From positions 10,911,252 through 10,975,251 of the forward strand of contig NC_062993.1 of assembly GCF_023078275.1 (NCBI RefSeq): DNA of 64,000 bases. The letters run 5' to 3'. Of the stretch, positions 17,237 to 29,179 are shown one piece after another. The notes under the pieces were generated by a model. It ran no database searches. It had not been told where the DNA came from and worked only from the letters and a program-made list of their open reading frames with translations. Made by a program: the position numbers and the translations under genes. How positions within the stretch are numbered: position 1 is the first letter of the stretch; each line of letters begins with the position of its first letter. This DNA comes from Leguminivora glycinivorella (Eukaryota > Arthropoda > Insecta > Lepidoptera > Tortricidae).

Positions 17237-17385
17237 TTACTAACGTTCCTGCATTTATCACTGAATACATCAACCGTCATATCCAGACTCCCTGTCATCA
17301 TGATAGATGTTTTATCTCCACGACTCAACACTCGTACTGCAACTGACAGATTCGCAATTAAACCGACTAAAATAGACAATTATTC
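17237..17385 (+). repeat. second copy of the 15815-15949 segment
   Basis: Contains GTTCCTGCATTTATCACTG, TGTCATCATGATAGATG and ACTCAACACTCGTACTGCAAC, matching 15.8 kb with insertions. There is no stop-free frame common to both copies. Confidence 0.6.
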
Positions 17386-18478
17386 ACACAACGCACCCAG
17401 TTTTTTAGACACCTCTCGTGAATACATAATACCGATGCCTTCTAAGTATACTGACCCAAGTGATCATTTTACGATTTTTTTTACATATTTATTATTTAAA
17501 TACCAATATCTACATTCCACTGAAATTTCATGCTGAAATTCGCATTAGTCTTGGAAATGCCGATAAAGTGACGTAAGTATACTGATGCAAGTAACGTATT
17601 TTTAAAATATCGAACATTGTAATAGGTACTGAGACAAGTCACTTTGCACCACTGTACGTCGTATATTTAATTATTTAGTTAACGTGGAGGGAGGTAAAAA
17701 GAGTGTAAAAACTGTTAATAACAATTTCATTTACAATTATATCAAATAACTCTTAATAGTATTTTATGCAACTGGTGGTTAAAAGAGATCAAAAAAGGTG
17801 AGTGGCGTGGGTAACAATTTGAGGCGAGCCGAAAATTGTTAATAAAGACGCCACGAGCATTTTTTGACTCAGTTAAACCACAGTATAATTGATTAATTGA
17901 TTGGTTTGTTAAGTTGGTAGCAATGTATTTACCGAACTTTAACAGCTATATCGTGCTACTAACTGCTACTAAATGTTTTCAGGGTATATACTAGATAGAC
18001 TTGTCCTGTCATCTTTTATGTAGGGTTTTAAAGTTGCAAAGCACGACCTTGTAACTCAAGAATAACAGTACGGGAGTAGAAAAAAGCTTTTATAATAAAA
18101 TAAATATGTTTCTTTCTTCTTCATTCTACTACCTCTAGCGACCCACCATACAAAATAAATTGCCAATCTTTGAATCAATGGTAATCGAAAACAGGGCAGA
18201 ATTTCTGTTTCGAAATCGAACGAATCAAAACAAAAGCAACTCGATTCTTTTGAACGTAGATTCAACGTACCTAGGTATTTTTTTGTCCTAGTATTAGGCC
18301 ATTGAACCTTAGGAGGATAAATCAAAAACGTGAAAAAAATTTGAAAGTTGACTATTTAGTCTGGATCAAGTGCGCTAAAATACTCCGATACTGGATTGGA
18401 TCATGATCCTCTCTTAAATTATAAACTGATATGAAATATATATGAATGCCAAAATAATCTTTTCGCTTTCGTTAAGAG
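17386..18478. other. mostly unassigned DNA with one small foldback
   Basis: Contains a 112-bp foldback at 17772-17883 and a short direct repeat (AAGTATACTGA, 17445 and 17576). I see no supported gene. Confidence 0.5.
17772..17883. mobile_element. 112-bp palindromic MITE
   Basis: CTGGTGGTTAAAAGAGATCA at left and its complement-like TGACTCAGTTAAACCACAG at right pair. GGTGAGTGGCG/CGCCACGAGC and TAACAATTT/AAAATTGTTA pair further inward. One copy in the window. Confidence 0.7.
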
Positions 18479-18981
18479 GATACGGTAGCGAAAATGCTAA
18501 AATGGAAAGGAGCCCCCTTTCAACTTAGGAATTTTAGTTAAATATACAAGTGTTATTAACTAGATTTATCGAAAAAAAAATTGTCCATTAAGAACAACTC
18601 AGTCAAAAGATATTTAAAAAAATCTTTAAAATCGAGGTTCCGCTCTCGACTCTTTCCTCCTTCAAAACTTAATCAATCGGAACGAAATTTGAGAATCTGA
18701 ATAACAATGAAATAATCTATGTCGGACCGTTTAGTTTTTTTGGTTAATTGTTACCAATCTTGAGTATCACACCTTTTTTTGCGCCACAATGAAAAAGGCC
18801 GTTTTTGGAAATTTTTGATTGGTTCTAGAGTCTTTAAAAGCAAAATATCAAAAAAATCAAAACGGTCCGACACAGATAAAAATAATAACAATCTGTGTTG
18901 AAAAAATCATTGCTCTATCTTCAAAAACCAGGGAGGAAATAGTCGAGAGCGTTTGTATGGAGAATCGACCCCTACCGTATC
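18479..18981. repeat. 503-bp repeat bounded by GATACGGTAG / CTACCGTATC
   Basis: Ten-base inverted termini enclose AT-rich DNA with GGAAAGGAGCCCCCTTTC near the left end and an internal inverted pair (GTCGGACCGTTTA at 18720 and AAACGGTCCGAC at 18865). I recall similar dispersed repeats in moths but cannot name them. Confidence 0.6.
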
Positions 18982-19364
18982 GTTTTAAACCTAATCCAAA
19001 CTTTTATGTTATTAGGTTATTACGATAACAAATACGGAAGTTATATTTCATTGTACCTTTGAACGGCTCACCTGCAAAATCGTGATTTTTTACTTAGCTC
19101 AGTATACTTAGGAGGTATCGAATACATGTATAATTACTTAGAGCCATTTTCTTCGCGTGACAATACGCGCGTGCTTACTTTCCAGCGTTACCAGAGTCGA
19201 GACGGTTTTGAAAGTATTTTTTTATAGTCATTTTCCCCTCTGTTATGTTGAGTTTAATTATGCATTCTGACCGATGTTTAAACCTCACTCGTTTTCATTA
19301 ATAAAGATGTTTAGTGAAATGTGGCGGCAACGAACTTTGGAATACGATTTGAATCGTATGTACA

Positions 19365-19560
19365 TAAATATATATAAAAACGTCGTACGATACACGTGCA
19401 AAAAGGAAATTCGTAACTCGTGTCAATTTAAAACACTCCCTTCGGTCGTGTTTTAATTTATCGCCACTCGTTTCGAACTTCCTTTTTTACGCACTTGTAT
19501 CGTAATGTACTATTTCAATACAGATGGTGGTATTTTTACGCACTAGTGCGAGATATGGTT
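19365..19560 (+). repeat. CGTACGATACACGTGC dispersed repeat, copy
   Basis: AACGTCGTACGATACACGTGC is followed by TTAAAACACTCCCTTCGGTCG and GCCACTCGTTTCGAAC, ending GCACTAGTGCGAGATATGG. The same blocks occur at 19735-19865. It has alternating self-complementary blocks such as GAAATTCGTAACTCG and CGTTTCGAACTTCC. Confidence 0.65.
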
Positions 19561-19569
19561 CATTTTCAT

Positions 19570-19690
19570 TGGATGTTTTCTATGTATTTAAGTATGTATT
19601 TATCTATTTAAGCATGTATATCGTTGCTTAGTACCCATAGTACAAGCTTTGATTAGTTTGAGGCTAAGTAAGGTGTAAGGTGTCCCCCAT
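19570..19690 (+). repeat. 3' half of a tRNA-derived SINE
   Basis: GGATGTTTTCTATGTATTTAAG to CCCATAGTACAAGCTTTG and GTGTCCCCCATATTTATTTA match (complement) the body of the SINE at 27066-27342. The tRNA head is missing. Confidence 0.7.
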
Positions 19691-19714
19691 ATTTATTTAT
19701 TTATTATTTTTTGT

Positions 19715-19870
19715 CAGGTTGAACCTTTGGAGGGCCATCTGTACTGAAAAACGTCGTACGATACACGTGCGAAAACTCGTGTCGATTTCAAACACTCCCT
19801 TCAGTCATGTTTTATTTTATTGCCACTCGTTTCTCACTTCCTCTTTTCCGCACTTGTATAGTAATGTATT
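19715..19870 (+). repeat. CGTACGATACACGTGC dispersed repeat, second copy
   Basis: Shorter version of 19365-19560: GGAGGGCCATCTGTACTG, AACGTCGTACGATACACG, then AACACTCCCTTCAGTCATG. Confidence 0.65.
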
Positions 19871-20536
19871 ATTTTTCTCATACCTACATAATTACGTACC
19901 TGTATTAATTAAGTGATTTATTTTTACATCCATTTTTTATTTATTTTTAAAACCGCTTTTCTTGTAGACTTTATACATACCTAATAAAAGGAATACATAA
20001 AAGAAATCACAAGATATATGTTAGATATCTACAATTGAACACACAGCAATAACTCTACTAAGTCCGTTTTGTTCAGTAACCATAGGTCCAAAATGAATCA
20101 GTAACCTTCGTTTTAACAATAATAATAATCTCAAATACATGGATCGTACAGTTGCTTATCCCAGTACATTATTAAACAAATATCACCTTACTGAATCGGG
20201 GGATTAATTTGTCCCGATCTTAATAAGAACCAACACCATCCCTTGTGGTTTTAGATGAATGGAGTCCGTTTTATTTCAGAGTAATTATTGAAAAAGAGCG
20301 TAAGTCCCATTTGGGATAATAATGACTTGGTATCTTTTCGAACTGAGTCAATTTATAGAATAATTGCCGAAAACCTCAAAATGCTTTTCATAGAAAGGGG
20401 AAATTTTGAGCAATTTACTAAATGTTTAACACCTGATAACAAAAGTGAAAAGGATAATCAGTATTTTCAGTTTAATAAATTATTTTATTAATTGGCTCAA
20501 ATTATAATCGCGTTTTGGATATCTTCATTTTTTTGT
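19871..20536. other. no gene seen
   Basis: AT-rich with short unsupported frames only. No repeat was recognised. Confidence 0.5.
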
Positions 20537-20626
20537 GCAACAAAGAAAAAATAGGTACGATAAATAAAATATAAGTAACCGATACTACTAATATTTTATT
20601 TATTGTATTTTCTTTTTGTTGCTCCA
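20537..20626. repeat. inverted repeat at the 5' truncation point of the RTE element
   Basis: GCAACAAAGAAAAAATAGG...ATAAATAAAATA pairs with TATTTTATTTATTGT...TTTTTGTTGC. TTTTGTTGCACAACAAAA recurs just after the RTE 3' end (21946-21963), so the RTE copy probably sits inside this small element. Confidence 0.5.
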
Positions 20627-20628
20627 AT

Positions 20629-21936
20629 GTAATACTGCTACATAAAAAAGGAGACAAGGCTGAAATTGACAATTACCGCCCTATCAGCCTTGTATCTCAC
20701 CTATATAAAACTTTTATTAAAATTATAGAAGACCGCATCTCAGGACAGCTTGATCGCCACCAACCGCCCGAGCAGGCTGGATTCCGGCCTGGCTTGTCAA
20801 CCACGGACCATCTGCATGCACTAAATCAAGTGATCGAGAAATGCACAGAGCACAAACTCCCCCTTTACCTCGCCTTCGTCGATTACTCAAAGGCTTTCGA
20901 TAGTATATCGCACCATTCCATTTTTGAAGCCCTAGGACACCAACAAATAGCCACAAATTATATAAATCTTCTAAAAACCATTTATTTAAATAGTACCGCC
21001 GCCATAAAACTCCAGTCTTCTGGCCTACCTTTCAATGTACAAAGAGGAGTTAAACAGGGAGATCCGCTGTCGCCGAAGCTTTTTACCAGCACTTTAGAGC
21101 ACGTGTTCCAAACACTTACGCAGCGTTGGAAGGGGAAGGGCTTAGTTGTCGGTGAGAGGAGGCTGACCAACCTCCGGTTCGCCGACGATATAGTCTTGTT
21201 TTCCTCTACTTCATCCGAGCTACGTCACATGCTAGAAGACCTTAGCAACGCAAGCCTCGAAGTTGGACTGAAGATGAATATGTCAAAGACTAAGGTCATG
21301 ACGAACAGCACAGAACGTAGGATTGAGATAAACGGAGAACACATCGCATATGTCCAGGAGTACCTTTACCTAGGCCAAATAGTCTCTTTCCAGGCGCGAC
21401 AAGACAAAGAAGTCCAAAGACGCACTGAAAACGCCTGGAAGAGTTATTGGTCAATGAAACACCTAATGAAGGGAGACCTACCTATGTCACTCAAACGTAG
21501 GCTCATGGACATGTGCGTACTTCCAGTTCTCACCTACGGTGCTCAGACCTGGTCTTTGACGAAAGCTCAGAAGTCCAAACTCGGGGTTTGCCAGAGAGCT
21601 ATGGAGCGCAGCATATTAGGTGTAAAATTAAGGGATCGGATCCGGAACATCACGCTGCGCTCTAAGACTCAAATAATGGACGTAGCTCGGAAAGCTGCTA
21701 AGTTGAAATGGGACTGGGCTGGTCATGTCTGCCGAATGCCGGACGACTTGTGGGCTAAGATAACCACGAAGTGGGAGCCCCACGAGTCAAACCGGGGATC
21801 CGGCAGACCACATCGGCGATGGCGAGATAACCTCGACTCATTTTTGAGTGGTTGGTCAGACATAGCACTCAAGAGAGACGAATGGAAAAAGAGGGGGGAG
21901 GCCTTTGCCCAGCAGTGGGACACAGCAGGCTCCTAA
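20629..21936 (+). pseudogene. RTE-clade non-LTR retrotransposon: reverse transcriptase, 5'-truncated
   Basis: About 435 uninterrupted codons cover most of the RT and the C-terminal domain. The part before the first TTG at 20794 is also open and conserved (VILLHKKGDKAEIDNYRPIS). RT motifs: VDYSKAFDS (catalytic Asp, about 20881), RGVKQGDPLSP, and the FADD box (RFADDIVLF, about 21176). A thumb-like region, YLYLGQIVS and YGAQTWSL follow, then the GRPHRRWRDNLDSF...EAFAQQWDTAGS end. It lacks the N-terminal endonuclease and RT blocks 0-1, as expected for incomplete reverse transcription. The TAA stop runs into a (TAA)n tail. Catalytic residues look intact; only the 5' end is lost. Confidence 0.92.
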
Positions 21937-22077
21937 TAATAATAATTTTGTTGCACAACAAAATAAGGTGCAATAGGCGGATTTAACGTCTACAATTTGT
22001 CATTTTAGCTAGGCCGGCTCAACGCCGATCTATTTTTGGTCGAAATTAATGTAATTTTCTGTGTCATTTACTTTTAA

Positions 22078-22385
22078 GGGTCTCCCCAAATCTATCAACG
22101 CAAAATTGGCTTTCGCTGACCAAAAATCGCTCGAAACGCCGTGGCTTGCGTGGGCGACGGTCGCGCGATGGTCGCGCGACGGCGATGCGACGCATACGAA
22201 ATCAAACCTTATCGATATGGAAATATGAGACGCGACGGCGACGGTCGCGCGACCGTCGCCCACGCAAGACACGGCGTTAGTATGAACATGCGTTTAGTGA
22301 CGACGATGCGGCGACTTTTATTCTAACGAGAGATTTTTGTTTTGATTGGCTAGAGGCGATTGCGTGTCAATAGGTTTGGGGAAAC
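22078..22385. mobile_element. TIR element GTCTCCCCAAATCTATCAACGC interrupted by a GC-rich palindromic MITE
   Basis: Outer arms (CTCCCCAAATCTATCAACGC / GCGTGTCAATAGGTTTGGGG) plus TTGGC/GATTGGCTAG enclose the palindrome at 22136-22278. The outer arms are AT-rich, unlike the GC-rich core, which suggests a MITE inserted in an older element. Confidence 0.65.
22136..22278. mobile_element. GTCGCGCGAC palindromic MITE, copy 1
   Basis: Termini CGCCGTGGCTTGCGTGGGCG and CGCCCACGCAAGACACGGCG are inverted repeats, with GGTCGCGCGA repeats next to them and a short AT-rich centre (AATCAAACCTTATCGATATGG). Other copies: 34762-34917 and 48192-48352. Confidence 0.9.
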
Positions 22386-22414
22386 CTGAATGCAGAAGTG
22401 CGTTTTCACATTAT

Positions 22415-23042
22415 CCAATGAAATGAAATGAAATGAAATATTTATTTCCGACAACAATACATCCATATTATGTTAGTAATAACTTAAAAACTAAGCTAAA
22501 TATACGTTAGTATATAGAAAGTATAATTACAATTGGACTGTAGATGCAAGGACATCCAGTGCGTGAGGCTATCCTCAGGCCCTAATATGGCTGTCCACTC
22601 TCTCAGCAATCACCTTTAGGAGAGTGTTGGTACTGCCTCGCACGCGCTCGCACAGAGACGCCACCCGCTTCCGCATCACGGCGTGGAAACCGTCCGTCCT
22701 CTAAGCGCCGAACATTTCTGACGCACTGCAGCGCCAGGGCAGGCCCAACATCCCCCTTAAGGCGTTATTGTACTGAACGTGCAGAGCACTGTGGTCTTTT
22801 TTAGTGTAATCACTCCACAGGTTGCACGTGTATAAAGTTTGGCAGTATGTTTTAAACAAAGTTATTTTTACCTGTGTAAAACAACGTGCAAACCTGCGAG
22901 AGAGCATATTACACCATTTACACCTTACCGACAGTGCTCTGCGCTCCCTTTCTATGTCTGCGTCATCTCTTACAGTATCTGTGACCCAATGTCGCAGGTA
23001 TTTAAATTTAGTTACTGTTTGAAGAGGAGAACTACTTAGCAT
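22415..23042 (-). pseudogene. non-LTR retrotransposon C-terminus and 3' end
   Basis: The minus strand encodes VTKFKYLRHWVTDTVRDDADIE, RRALSVRC, LFKTYCQTLYTCNLWS, ALHVQYNNALRGMLGLP, then a TAG at 22703-22701. The same frame resumes with RTDGFHAVMRKRVASLCERV, so the TAG is a nonsense mutation. A 3' UTR follows and ends in an (ATTTC)n tail near 22415-22440. All RT catalytic motifs are missing by 5' truncation. Confidence 0.8.
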
Positions 23043-23236
23043 TATTTAATATCGGATGAATGAAACCTAAATAACCTATACGACATTAAAGGCGCTAAAA
23101 CATTGTAGACTAGGCTCATATTTCTAGTAAGACTACATGATGTAATGCAAAAAGCTTTTGCTTCGTTTTTTTTTTAATAGAAACGTACGAACATGTCATG
23201 CTATTGTAGGTAGTCAGTGTCAGTACAAAACGTATA
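23043..23236. other. no feature seen
   Basis: Short AT-rich spacer between two repeats. Confidence 0.4.
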
Positions 23237-23437
23237 GGTACAGTGGGGCAAATCTCGATTGGGGGCAAATGTAACTGGTCCATTTTTCATGTTTTACAAT
23301 GTTTGCATTATTAAATAGAGTGTCCAGCGGTTATATATGGTAGGCGTGTTCAGTGGATAAATGTACAACTCAACATCATAGTGTAATAATAGATCGGTTA
23401 CAATTGCCCCCCAGTCGAGATTTGCCCCGCTGTAACC
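23237..23437. mobile_element. 201-bp MITE with GGTTACAGCGGGGCAAATCTCGA termini
   Basis: Arms of about 45 bp: GGTACAGTGGGGCAAATCTC...GTAACTGGTC at left and the complement of GTTACAATTGCCCCCCAG...GCTGTAACC at right. A related single arm occurs at 59606-59650 (AAGCGGGGCAATTTTCGACTGG). Confidence 0.85.
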
Positions 23438-24629
23438 TTACGCAAGCGTAAACGTATACAAATGTTTCCAAAATAATAGGAAGGAATACCTTTCGCACTA
23501 CATTTTGTAAACCATACATTCTATTCTGTGTAATAATGTTTATGACTACCCACAGATAAAATTTTACGATGACATACACAGTTCCTCCATTTCAGTATTA
23601 GGCTCGTAATGGACTATTTCTATACATTCTATTGTGATTCATAAAAGGTGTGGTCTTTATGGGTAAATTTCATTTATCATCATAATTATCTAATACCGGT
23701 GTATTCCATCTAGATGCGAAGTTATTAATATTCCCTTATTGATTTTCTGTTTAAGTTATTTATAATAATTATGAATATAAAATTAAAATACGAAACCACT
23801 TACAAAACAGTATAAAAAAAAATATATTTTAAATAACTAAATTTACAAAAAAATAAAAATGCACGTGAGGAGTCAATTTCTGGTTGTCGGTTACACAGGG
23901 AACGTGTTAAGTATTAAGACATAAAAAAAACCTAACCTATGGTGCCGCCAGCAGCGAGGCAGGGCCCAAGCCGGGGTAATTAGGGCTACAGAGAGAGGAA
24001 CCTTGATCTGATCCTTGATCCAACCACCTAGCGAGAGCTTCTCAACACGTTTATAAATATAATTATTATAATAGTAAACCCCAAAACCTTATTTGACGAT
24101 AAAAATCGCACACCTTTACATTGAAGGAACTAACAGTAAATTTTTTTTTTCGTATAATCTGATGCCTACTAAAACGTCTATAATAGGGAAAGTGAATATA
24201 AACGAATAATTCCGCTCCCGAATACTGAATTCTGATTAACGAATATTGAGCTCCCTACACGTGATATATTATTTACCGAATGATGTTAGCCAATTCTGTT
24301 GTATTATTTGGATAATTTTGGATATGGTTATTTATCATCAGTTCTTGGAAAGGGTAAGTAATGTATTTCCCATAAGGAAAATAGCTCACGTTACTTTGTA
24401 CGCGTAAGAATGTCCTATATTTGTTTAGTGTAGGTATACTGTATAGAAAGAAACTAAATAAAAACTCATGGTATTAGGATCTAGGTGTCTAGACAAGATG
24501 ATAATTGTTAATTGAAAACGTATTCTGTAGAAATAATCACTGGGCAGGGTCGCCATATAAGGCGGGAAGTAGGACAAGTAAACTCGAGTTCGGCGTAAAG
24601 ACTGACATTTATTCATAACTGATACCTAT
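23438..24629. other. no gene seen
   Basis: AT-rich, with a short GC-richer patch (GCCGCCAGCAGCGAGGCAGGG, about 23943) but no ORF or recognised repeat. Confidence 0.5.
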
Positions 24630-25533
24630 TTAATTATTTTTAAAATCAGGACTTAATCGCGTATGACTACATATTAAACTGACCTCCAACGTTTCAGGGA
24701 CAGAGTTGTCCCCGTGGTCTCGGAGAAGGGTGTGTAATGATTGGTATAACTTTTTTTGGTATAGAAACATTTGATATAACAACATTTGGTATATATTTAA
24801 AGGATATAATCACTCATTTGACATAATTAACATTTGGTATAACCACAAAATATCTACTTTTATTTTGTATAATCATTATTTCGTATAACATTTATTTATA
24901 ATAACCGTTATATGGTATAACTATCTATTGATATACGACTAGTATAATATAACTAACAAACAGTAAAATATTTCATGAATTAATTTTATTCTTTTTTGAA
25001 GGGATCACAGTTCTAAACTAACCTAACCTACTTTTTTGATAGCAGTACATATGTTTAAGGGTCACAGTTCAAACCTAACCTAACCTATTTTTCTGGTAGC
25101 AGCGCGTTGTGTGTAGGGGGTCACAGTTTTTACCCAATCTACTTTTCGTCTAAATGATGAATCTAATTCATTGTACATTTTTTTTATTCTAACTGTGCTT
25201 TAGAAAGAGTTTGTGTTATACCATTTATTTATTATAGAAAATAAGCATTATACTCAAAGTATGTTAGAATAAATGTTATTCGAAAAAGTGATTATTATAT
25301 CAAATAAGAATTATACAATTTGTTAGTATATTATTTGTTGTTATATGATTCAACAATTATATCAAATGATCGTTATAACGACTAAAAATATATCAAAAAA
25401 AGTTATATCGATCGATACGCACCCCTCGGAGAAGACTGCCTTGAGACCACGAGGACAATGCTGTCCCTGAAACGTTGGAGGTCAGTTTAATATGTAGTCA
25501 TACGCGATTAAGTCCAGATTTTAAGAATAATTA
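24630..25533. mobile_element. 0.9-kb foldback enclosing convergent TTTGGTATAAC-type repeats
   Basis: Arms of about 100 bp: 24630-24730 (GGACTTAATCGCGTATGAC, CCTCCAACGTTTCAGGGAC) and 25421-25533 (the complements). Between them, units like ACATTTGGTATAAC recur in the left half and their complement (TTATATCAAATGA) in the right half, meeting around CTAACCTAACCTA blocks at 25018-25090. No ORF. Confidence 0.8.
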
Positions 25534-26374
25534 TGTGTAATAATCGTGAAAGTTTAAATCAGTATGATACCTTTTTATACTTAATATACTATTTAGCAGC
25601 ATGCACAAACTTAACTCCTTAAACAGTGATGTCTTTGTGACACAATCATATAAAAATATCATAGGAAACTATACCAAAATATATTTTTAGAATCGGGTTT
25701 GTATTTCGCTTAAATAAAAAGGTACCGAGAGCGAAACTTGTTGCTCATAAAATTCTCAGCTCAGATAATTATATCATATTAAAACTTATATTAAATATAA
25801 AAATAGAAATCTGGAAAAATCTGTACTTAACATAGTTTTATTTGCGTCCGTAAAAATTTCAAATTAGTTTTTCACAGTAACGATATATTTATAAGAATCA
25901 TGTATGCAATGTGTATAAAAAATCGCCCATAAAAATAAAAGAAGCAGATTCACACCATGACAAAATGGAATAACTGAGGGCATAAACAGGATCCTAATAG
26001 TGAAAAATTAAAAAATCGGTCTAAAACATGTAGGTATAGCTAAGAATTTTCTAGATCTTTAAGCAGACTAATAGGTTACTAAAACATCCTTTATTGGCAC
26101 TAAATAAAATAAGTAAGTAAGTAAACACACACACGCACAAGAAAAGAATACAGCACATAATATTATAACATATAAAAACACAGCATATAAAATTTTAACT
26201 TTAAACAATTACAAATAAAATAACACATCGTGATATTGATAATATTTAAACCACAAATTTCTGACAGTAAATATAAACAAATCTTCATCTTAGTTTGTCC
26301 TCAGCACGCCAGCCGATTAACGAAGTGTGACAGGCCCATTCCATTATGCAGTTGTATAAATGATTTATGTGCGA
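25534..26374. other. no gene seen
   Basis: AT-rich sequence with a short TAAG tract at 26110-26124 and nothing assignable. Confidence 0.5.
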
Positions 26375-26900
26375 AAAAAGGAATTTTTCTTTTCGCCCGT
26401 GTACCGTACGACGAAAAAAACACCATCGGTACTGAAAAAAAATATCTTCCCCTCACTAGCTCGAAAACACGTGTTTTATCCTTTTGATGTATAATACGAC
26501 ATTTTTCACTAGTGACAGTAATTTGACCTTGAATATAGTAAAATTTTCTGACTCTAAAATTGATAAAAGTATTGAACCAAGATGATTTAACACTATGGAA
26601 AAACTAGAAGCATTATAAATGCTGTACTCGCTATAGAAATAAAAATGTTGTGTCACATGCAAATGTATTTTACTTCTCATGTCGATTTAAAAACTCGCCA
26701 AGTTCAAAATTCTATTCTCGAACCATCGCCAAGTCGTGGTTCAACTTTACTTTACGCAATCCTATCGTACGACGTTTTTCAGTTCAGATGAGCTCGAAGT
26801 TTCGACGGCATATAATGAACCACTTCTCGAACTAGTGCGTAATAAACGACCATCTGTAGTGAAAAAAATATTTTTCCCTCACTAGCTCTTTCTCTCTAAA
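26375..26900. repeat. cluster of CGTACGAC/GTGCG dispersed-repeat fragments
   Basis: Blocks TTTCGCCCGTGTACCGTACG, CACCATCGGTACTG, TCACTAGCTCGAAAACACG (26390-26475) and, further on, TCCTATCGTACGACG, TATAATGAACCACTTCTCG, CCATCTGTAGTG (26760-26890) match 39.84-40.01 and 46.37-46.81 kb. Confidence 0.6.
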
Positions 26901-27065
26901 TATTTTTTTATAATTATTTTCAGTTTGAACACGTAACAATGCTAGATGACCACGCTAAAACCTAGTATATTATATCTTATTAGGGTTTAATAAACAGTGT
27001 GTGATATGCTTAGTTTTACAGAAAACAATGGAGAGGCATAATATTATAATTTCACGGTAAATTTG
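26901..27065. other. spacer, nothing seen
   Basis: Short AT-rich spacer. Confidence 0.4.
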
Positions 27066-27342
27066 GTAGTACACAGTAAATAAATAAATAATAAATATCG
27101 GGGACACATTACACAGATCAACTTAGCCCCAAACTAAGCAAAGCTTGTACTATGGGTGCTAAGCGACGATATACATACTTAAATAGATAAATACATACTT
27201 ATATACATAGAAAACATCCATGACTCAGGAAAAAATATCAGTGCTCATCACACAAATAAATGCCCTTACCGGGATTCGAACCCAGGACCGCGGCTTAGCA
27301 GGCAGGGTCACTACCGACTGAGCCAGACCGGTCGTCAAGGAC
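27066..27342 (-). mobile_element. tRNA-derived SINE, near full length
   Basis: On the minus strand a tRNA-like head (ACCGGTCTGGCTCAGTCGG A box; GGTTCGAATCCCGG B box) is followed by AAGGGCATTTATTTGTGTG, TGAGCACTGATA and a tail of AT-rich repeats ending TTATTTATTTATT. Polymerase III would transcribe it. Other pieces: 13866, 19570 and 51505. Confidence 0.88.
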
Positions 27343-28141
27343 ACAGACATTTATAATGTTATGTCTATGTTTACAGTAACGACTAAGTAATATTACTGAA
27401 ATTTTCAGATATCAAAATTATACCTATACAATACAATTATTCCGAACTGCCCTGTCATTTACAATCTCTAAAACATATTTCTTACGATATATTTTTAAAG
27501 ATTCATTAAGTTTCACTTTCTCATATGATTTAGTTACAGATCTCGTGCGATATAGAAGTATTTAAAATGAGAAATTTATATCGCGTTATCTCGTATTTGC
27601 TTTAATAGGAGTTTTACTAGACTTTTTTCTGTCACTAGAGAACAAATGTTTAACCAAAAAGTTAGTCATACAAAGATACTACATTGTCCTTATCAGTCCT
27701 CGTGTACATTTTTTGTAGATATTCCAAAATCTATTTTGAACTTTTACTGAGTAAGGACTCAGGAGGCTTGAGTGAGTAACCTGTGAATGATGCGTATAAG
27801 TGCGTATTGGTATAGTTTTATAAATCACAAGTTTACATAGTTCACTTTGTCTCTAAAAAACTAATTGGTATTTTCCTCTCTTTGGGATACAAAAATAAAA
27901 CGCCAGCACTACAGTCTACTGAAGACCTGAATATGACTTATTTTATTACTTAATCTATTTCAATCTTTTATGGTACTTTTAGTAGTTTTTAGTGTGAAGA
28001 ATTTTATATGTCGTAAATAGTTTGTAGTAAATATTTTAGTTTTAATATGTTTCTTTAATATCATTCTGTTTTAGGTTTAGTTATAATGAAACGTCTGTCA
28101 GTTCATTTATTTTTCGACTGATGCACATTTCTTGCCGTATA
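27343..28141. other. no gene seen
   Basis: AT-rich with no convincing ORF, repeat or RNA gene. Confidence 0.5.
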
Positions 28142-28302
28142 TCACTACATAGTATAAAACAAAGTCGCTCTGTCCCTATGTCCCTATGTATGCTTAAATT
28201 TTTAAAACTACGCAACGGATTTTGATGCGGTTTTTTTTAATAGATAGAGTGATTGTAGAGGAAGGTTTACATGTAGGTATAGTACCCGTGGCGGGTCGCT
28301 AG
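28142..28302 (+). mobile_element. non-autonomous Helitron-like element
   Basis: Starts ATCACTACATAGTATAAAAC, contains CTACGCAACGGATTTTGATG and ends GGCGGGTCGCTAG followed by T, the CTRR|T Helitron 3' rule. From memory it is a common lepidopteran short family. No ORF. Confidence 0.7.
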
Positions 28303-29175
28303 TACAGTAATAAATCAACTTATTGTAAAAAAACTTGATTAAGTTCAGAACAATGAAAATTGTAAAAATACTTGAGTAGGTTCACAAAACTCAATAACGT
28401 AGTAACATCTGTGACAACGAGTTATATTAGGAGATATTATTTTTGGAATTCCTTTGAAAATAAAGGCTTCGGTAAAAAATCCTAGAAATAATTTCAGTAG
28501 AATTTATTTCTAGTAGAACAGTTATTAAATAAGATAGTAACTCAAATATATTACCAGCTTTCGCTCAAATAATTTGAAACAAATTTTAATTTATTCTTGC
28601 TGTGAGGAGTGTGAGGACCTAATTCTTAGTAAGATTCATAAAATTCACTATTGGAAGTGAAATGTAAATGAAGTTTTCCAATAAGAAGAAACCACTGAGT
28701 TTATGTAAAACCATCAGCAATAAAAAAACATTAGATATATGGATGTGATACAAATAAATATAATTAAAATCGAATAAGCCTTTATTCATATCATTGCAGT
28801 GCTGTTGTGTGAATTTTTCCATTTTTATGCCATCTGTTTATCTAGACACCCTCCTATTTACTTAAGAATTATGAAAAAAAAATGTAAATAACGTAGTAAT
28901 ATATAATCCATGTAAGTATTTTACATATGATATCGTGATTTTTTGAAACAAATAAGGTTACAAACCCTTAAAAACAATAGAAAACTTTTTGCAGCAAAAA
29001 AAAAAACGAAAGTATAACGATTCTACCCCTCCCCCCACTGCTGACTGTTGCAAAATAATATTTATATTCTTCGTATAATATAGAATTTAAATTTAAAGCA
29101 AAAATAAACTTTACGACTGCGTTTAATAATCTATAAATAAAAAATATAAAATTAATATTTTTTTCGCTCAAAATA
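28303..29175. other. no gene seen
   Basis: Very AT-rich; short unsupported frames only. Confidence 0.5.
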
Positions 29176-29179
29176 AATA

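Noticed and set aside
17056..17379. 107-codon minus-strand frame
   Set aside because: Spans a foldback element and a duplicated noncoding segment; no domain.
22030..22326. Arg-rich frames on both strands (also 34749-34964 and 48173-48406)
   Set aside because: They are translations of the GC-rich palindromic MITE, alike on both strands because the DNA is self-complementary.
25018..25090. Telomeric CCTAA repeats
   Set aside because: Only two to three units each; too short to call.
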